From Streptomyces sp. HUAS 15-9 (lineage in GTDB: Bacteria > Actinomycetota > Actinomycetes > Streptomycetales > Streptomycetaceae), in contig NZ_CP106798.1 in the NCBI RefSeq assembly GCF_025642155.1, positions 3,100,001-3,164,000 of the forward strand: a DNA stretch of 64,000 bases. The letters are read 5' to 3'. The translations under genes were made by a program, and so were the position numbers. Of the stretch, positions 60,996 through 64,000 are shown one piece after another; position 1 is the stretch's first letter; each line of letters opens with the position of its first letter. Below the pieces are notes generated by a model that saw nothing but the letters and a program-made list of their open reading frames with translations, made no database searches and had not been told where the DNA came from.

Positions 60996-61816
60996 CGGTA
61001 ACCCTCTGTGCTTTCCAGGTGGGCCGGGTGGAAGCAGATCCGCCACTCCCGTGTCTCACCCGGACCGGACATGACGTTCAGGTAGTACATGTCGTGCCCG
61101 GGCTGGGCGATCGACGGTCCGTGCCATCCGTCGGGGACGAGGACGGCATCGCCGGAGCGGACCTCGGCGAGGACATCGGTTCCGCCCTCACGGGAGGGGA
61201 ACACCCGCTGATAGCCGAAACCGTTCGGGCCGTCGATCTCGAAGTAGTAGATCTCCTCCAGCTCCGACTCCTCGCCGGGCCGGTGTTCGTCGTGCTTGTG
61301 CGGCGGGTACGAGGACCAGTTGCCGCCGGGTGTGATCACCTCGACGGCGATCAGCCGGTCGCAGTCGAAGGAGTCGGCGGAGGCGAAGTTGCGGACGCGG
61401 CGCGAGCAGTTTCCGCTGCCGCGCACCTCGACGGGGACCTCCGGCGCGGGGCCGTAGCGGGCGGGGAGTCGTCGCTCGCACTTCGCTCCTGCCAGGGCGA
61501 AGCGGCCTCCCGCGCCGGAGGCGATCTGGACCCGGGCGTCACGGGGGGCGTAGGCGAAGTCGGAGGCTCCGCCGAACACGCTGTCCCTGCCCAGGAGTTG
61601 GAACTCGTTCCCCTCTGTTCGGACGGTACATCCGCCTTCCAGCGGAAGCACGATCCACTCGCTGTCACCGGTGGTGAAGATATGCGTGCCGCCGGGCTCC
61701 AGCTCGATGATCCGCAGACTGCTGTACGTCCATCCGGCCCGTTTGGGGTCGATGTCGACGACATACTGGGCGCCCGCGGTCGAGCCCTTGCTCAGGTGCA
61801 GGTCATTGCTGGTCAT
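60992..61816 (-). CDS. iolB: 5-deoxy-glucuronate isomerase
   Basis: A 274-residue cupin-fold isomerase that converts 5-deoxy-glucuronate to 5-dehydro-2-deoxygluconate. The metal-site and active-region motifs are seen in NWSSYPPHKHDEHRPGEESE, then LEEIYYFEIDGPNGFGYQRV, and in VLVPDGWHGPSIAQPGHDMY. The start is ATG 61816, nine bases after the aldolase-like gene. The stop overlaps the iolD start. Length fits the IolB family (about 270-300). Confidence 0.95.
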   Translation of the reverse strand: MTSNDLHLSKGSTAGAQYVVDIDPKRAGWTYSSLRIIELEPGGTHIFTTGDSEWIVLPLEGGCTVRTEGNEFQLLGRDSVFGGASDFAYAPRDARVQIASGAGGRFALAGAKCERRLPARYGPAPEVPVEVRGSGNCSRRVRNFASADSFDCDRLIAVEVITPGGNWSSYPPHKHDEHRPGEESELEEIYYFEIDGPNGFGYQRVFPSREGGTDVLAEVRSGDAVLVPDGWHGPSIAQPGHDMYYLNVMSGPGETREWRICFHPAHLESTEGYR

Positions 61817-61825
61817 ACGGCCCCC

Positions 61826-62764
61826 TCACAGCAGTCCTACGGCGGTGTCCACGGCGGCGGCCACGTCGCCGTCCGCCGGGTACAGCAGTGAACGTCCCAC
61901 CACCAGGCCCCGCACGGTGGGCAGTTGGAGGGCGCCGCGCCACTTCTCGTACGCCGCCTCCTGGTCGTCCCCGACCTCGCCGCCCAGCAGTACCGCGGGG
62001 AGCGTGGAGGTCTCCATGACCCGGGCCATGTCGTCGGGGTTGTCGGTGACCGGCACCTTCAGCCAGGTGTAGGCCGAGCTGCCGCCCAGGCCCGAGGCGA
62101 TGGCGATGGACTTGGTGACCGCCTCGGCGGACAGGTCGTTCGTCACCTTCCCGTCGGGGGTGCGGCGGCTGATGAACGGCTCGACGAAGACCGGGAGCCG
62201 CCGGGCGGCCATGTCGTCGATGGCCCGGGCTGTGGACTCCAGGGTGGTCAGGGAGCCCGGGTCGTCGTAGTCGATGCGCAGCAGCAGCTTGCCCGCGTCG
62301 AAGCCCAGCCGCTGGATGTCCTCGGGGCGGTGGCCGGTGAAGCGGTCGTCCAACTCGAAGGACGCGCCCTGCAGTCCGCCGCGGTTCATCGAGCCCATGA
62401 CGACCTTGTGGTCGAGGGCGCCGAGCAGCAGCAGGTCGTCGAGGATGTCGGCGGTGGCGAGCACGCCGTCGACGCCGGGCCGCGACAGCGCGAGGCAGAG
62501 GCGTTCGAGCAGGTCGGCGCGGTTGGCCATGGCCAGTGTTCGGTCGCCGACACCGAGGGCGCCGCGGGCCGGGTGGTCGGCGGCGACGATCATCAGCCGG
62601 CCGTCCTCGTTCAGCAGCGGCCTGCGGGTGCGGCGGACGGCGGCCTCGGCGATCGCCTCGGGGTGGTGGGTGCGGGTGTGGACCAGCGCGGAGACGTCCA
62701 CGCGCGCGTGCCCGATGCCCTCCCCGCCCTCGTGGTGGGCGCCGCCCACCTTGCCGGCCCTCAC
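61826..62764 (-). CDS. Cgl0159/aldolase-like TIM-barrel protein of the inositol operon
   Basis: A 312-residue (beta/alpha)8 protein. GTG 62764 overlaps the iolC stop (GTGA) and is chosen for that coupling. Motifs include RLMIVAADHPARGALGVGDR at the first strand, LLLRIDYDDPGSL and the probable Schiff-base Lys segment AYTWLKVPVTDNPDDM. It resembles the Cgl0159-like aldolase family found in actinobacterial inositol clusters and probably takes the place of IolJ, which splits 6-phospho-5-dehydro-2-deoxygluconate into dihydroxyacetone phosphate and malonic semialdehyde. That step is inferred from the missing iolJ and the position between iolC and iolB. Confidence 0.85.
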   Translation of the reverse strand: MRAGKVGGAHHEGGEGIGHARVDVSALVHTRTHHPEAIAEAAVRRTRRPLLNEDGRLMIVAADHPARGALGVGDRTLAMANRADLLERLCLALSRPGVDGVLATADILDDLLLLGALDHKVVMGSMNRGGLQGASFELDDRFTGHRPEDIQRLGFDAGKLLLRIDYDDPGSLTTLESTARAIDDMAARRLPVFVEPFISRRTPDGKVTNDLSAEAVTKSIAIASGLGGSSAYTWLKVPVTDNPDDMARVMETSTLPAVLLGGEVGDDQEAAYEKWRGALQLPTVRGLVVGRSLLYPADGDVAAAVDTAVGLL

Positions 62765-63735
62765 CGCACCGCTCCCGCCTCGAGCGCGGCGGCCACCTCG
62801 TCCGGGGTGGGCATCGCGGAGGAGCACTCCAGGCGGGAGGCGACGATCGCGCCGGCCGCGTTGGCGTGCCGCATGATCTTCTCCAGGTCCCAGTCGGCCA
62901 GCAGGCCGTGGCAGAGCGAGCCGCCGAAGGCGTCACCGGCGCCGAGTCCGTTGAGGACGCTGACCGGGAGCGGCGGGACCTCGGCGGACTCGCCCTCCCG
63001 GTTCACGGCGAGGACGCCCTTCGGTCCCTGCTTGACGACGGCGAGTTCGACACCGGCGTCGAGGAGCGCGCGGGCGGCGGCGTGCGGCTCGCGCACGCCG
63101 GTGGCGACCTCCACCTCGTCCAGGTTGCCGACGGCGACCGTGGTGTGGCGCAGCGCCTCGGCGTAGAAGGGGCGGGCGCCGTCCGGCCCGCGGCGGGAGC
63201 CGCTGATGTCGTCGCGCCAGAACATGGGGCGCCAGTCGAGGTCGAAGACCGTCGTACCGGACTTGGCCCGGTGCGCGAGGGCCGCCAGTGTCGCCGTGCG
63301 GCTTGGTTCCTCGCTCAGTCCCGTACCGGTGACCCAGAAGATGCCCGCCTCGCGGATGGCGTCGAGGTCCAGCTCATGGGCGTCGATCTCCAGGTCGGGC
63401 GCCTTGGGCTGCCGGTAGAAGTAGAGCGGGAAGTCGTCCGGCGGGAAGACCTCGCAGAAGGTGACCGGCGTGGGCAGTCCGGGGACCGGGGTGACCCAGC
63501 GGTCGTCGACTCCGAAGCCGCGCAGGGCCTCGTGCAGATAGGCGCCGAAGGCGTCGTCGCCGGTGCGGGTGATGACGGCGGTGTTCCGGCCCAGCCGGGC
63601 CGCGGCGACGGCGACGTTGGTGGCAGACCCGCCGAGGAACTTGCCGAAGGACGACACCTGGGCGAGTGGAACACCTGTCTGCAGCGGATAGAGATCCACT
63701 CCGATCCGCCCCATGGTGATCAGGTCGTACGCCAT
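62761..63735 (-). CDS. iolC: 5-dehydro-2-deoxygluconokinase
   Basis: A 324-residue PfkB-family sugar kinase, ATG 63735 behind GAAGGGAAA. It has LITMGRIGVDLYPLQTGVPL, GKFLGGSATNVAVAAARLGR and the PfkB signature LNGLGAGDAFGGSLCHGLL with catalytic Asp in GAGDAF. It phosphorylates 5-dehydro-2-deoxygluconate with ATP, ahead of the aldolase step of inositol catabolism. It is the first gene of the leftward operon that I can see; the promoter region lies in the last 265 bases. Confidence 0.95.
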   Translation of the reverse strand: MAYDLITMGRIGVDLYPLQTGVPLAQVSSFGKFLGGSATNVAVAAARLGRNTAVITRTGDDAFGAYLHEALRGFGVDDRWVTPVPGLPTPVTFCEVFPPDDFPLYFYRQPKAPDLEIDAHELDLDAIREAGIFWVTGTGLSEEPSRTATLAALAHRAKSGTTVFDLDWRPMFWRDDISGSRRGPDGARPFYAEALRHTTVAVGNLDEVEVATGVREPHAAARALLDAGVELAVVKQGPKGVLAVNREGESAEVPPLPVSVLNGLGAGDAFGGSLCHGLLADWDLEKIMRHANAAGAIVASRLECSSAMPTPDEVAAALEAGAVR

Positions 63736-64000
63736 CGGTTTCCCTTCGTCACGGCTCTCCCCCGGTTTGTAGTCCTGTACCCGGAGCCCTGTCAATGGTT
63801 TGTCCGGACATTCGGACCAGTGTCGGTGGGTGGCTTTGCCACGGCCGTGTCACAAACACCTCCCGCGTGTCACATACGTCACGTCTACGCGGGTCCTCGG
63901 TCACACTCGGCCGACAGGCGTTGCCCGTTGCTCACTCTGCGTCGTTCACCGTGCACAGGCTTGGTGATCGCCAGCGAAGCGCCCGGCTCCCCCGACGGCC
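63736..64000. promoter_or_regulatory. Upstream region of the inositol operon
   Basis: A perfect 10-base palindrome TGTCCGGACA (63801-63810) is followed by TTCGGACCAG, giving overlapping GGAC half-sites 66 bases upstream of iolC. GTGTCAC occurs twice, at about 63847 and 63867. These are good candidates for binding by the GntR-type inositol regulator usually encoded beyond iolC. The regulator itself, iolE and iolG are outside the window. I see no complete gene here. Confidence 0.5.

Overview
This window is from a Streptomyces chromosome. The evidence is very high GC with G/C in third codon positions, frequent GTG and TTG starts, a chaplin/rodlin aerial-coat cluster, a sporulation-type SsbB next to a dynamin-like DynA/DynB pair, and a CsnR-type chitosan-oligosaccharide operon. 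Gene order resembles the SCO2648-SCO2730 region of S. coelicolor from memory, with the chaplin and rodlin loci drawn together. I could not run a search, so the species is not assigned.

Layout. 1-9 kb: an FAD monooxygenase (cut by the window edge) divergent from a TetR gene, a small membrane protein, malQ with a repeat-rich 81-residue protein just upstream, a PadR-ABC-FtsX export operon, an HNH nuclease, an MscS channel and a Uma2-type nuclease. 9.8-16.8 kb: the csn operon (ROK repressor, ABC importer, GH4 glycosidase, BadF-type kinase) behind a perfect CsnR-like palindrome. 16.9-27.7 kb: a signalling island of GlnX-like four-helix sensor, GlnH-like binding protein, unknown helical protein, PknG-like kinase, PP2C phosphatase, VWA protein and FHA protein. 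Kinase, phosphatase and FHA protein all carry zinc ribbons; the FHA gene has an apparent single-base frameshift. 27.7-38.5 kb: PCMT-type methyltransferase, truncated haemoglobin, hotdog thioesterase, EttA-type ABC-F, a sortase-anchored thioester-domain surface protein (also frameshifted), ssbB, dynB and dynA. 38.8-39.6 kb: tRNA-Arg(UCU) followed by a decayed stretch with a gene remnant.

39.6-42.4 kb: TetR, a 2-hydroxyacid dehydrogenase, VKOR and a small unknown protein. 42.6-47.1 kb: a compact cell-surface cluster with one small secreted protein, two short chaplins, one long chaplin with three (not two) chaplin domains and a LAxTG anchor, and three rodlins. 47.1-57.5 kb: long-chain acyl-CoA ligase, VWA lipoprotein, an ABC export pair whose ATPase is fused to a secreted-type alpha/beta hydrolase, a GNAT acetyltransferase, an APC amino-acid permease and a lipoprotein. 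57.6-63.7 kb: an inositol catabolic operon read leftwards (iolC, aldolase-like gene, iolB, iolD, mmsA).

The strongest candidate for an undescribed system is the 16.9-27.7 kb island, which seems to couple periplasmic amino-acid sensing to a complete write/erase/read phosphorylation circuit. The three-domain chaplin and the hydrolase-ABC fusion come next. Two genes carry one-base disruptions in GC-rich tracts, so base-level accuracy should be checked before calling them pseudogenes.
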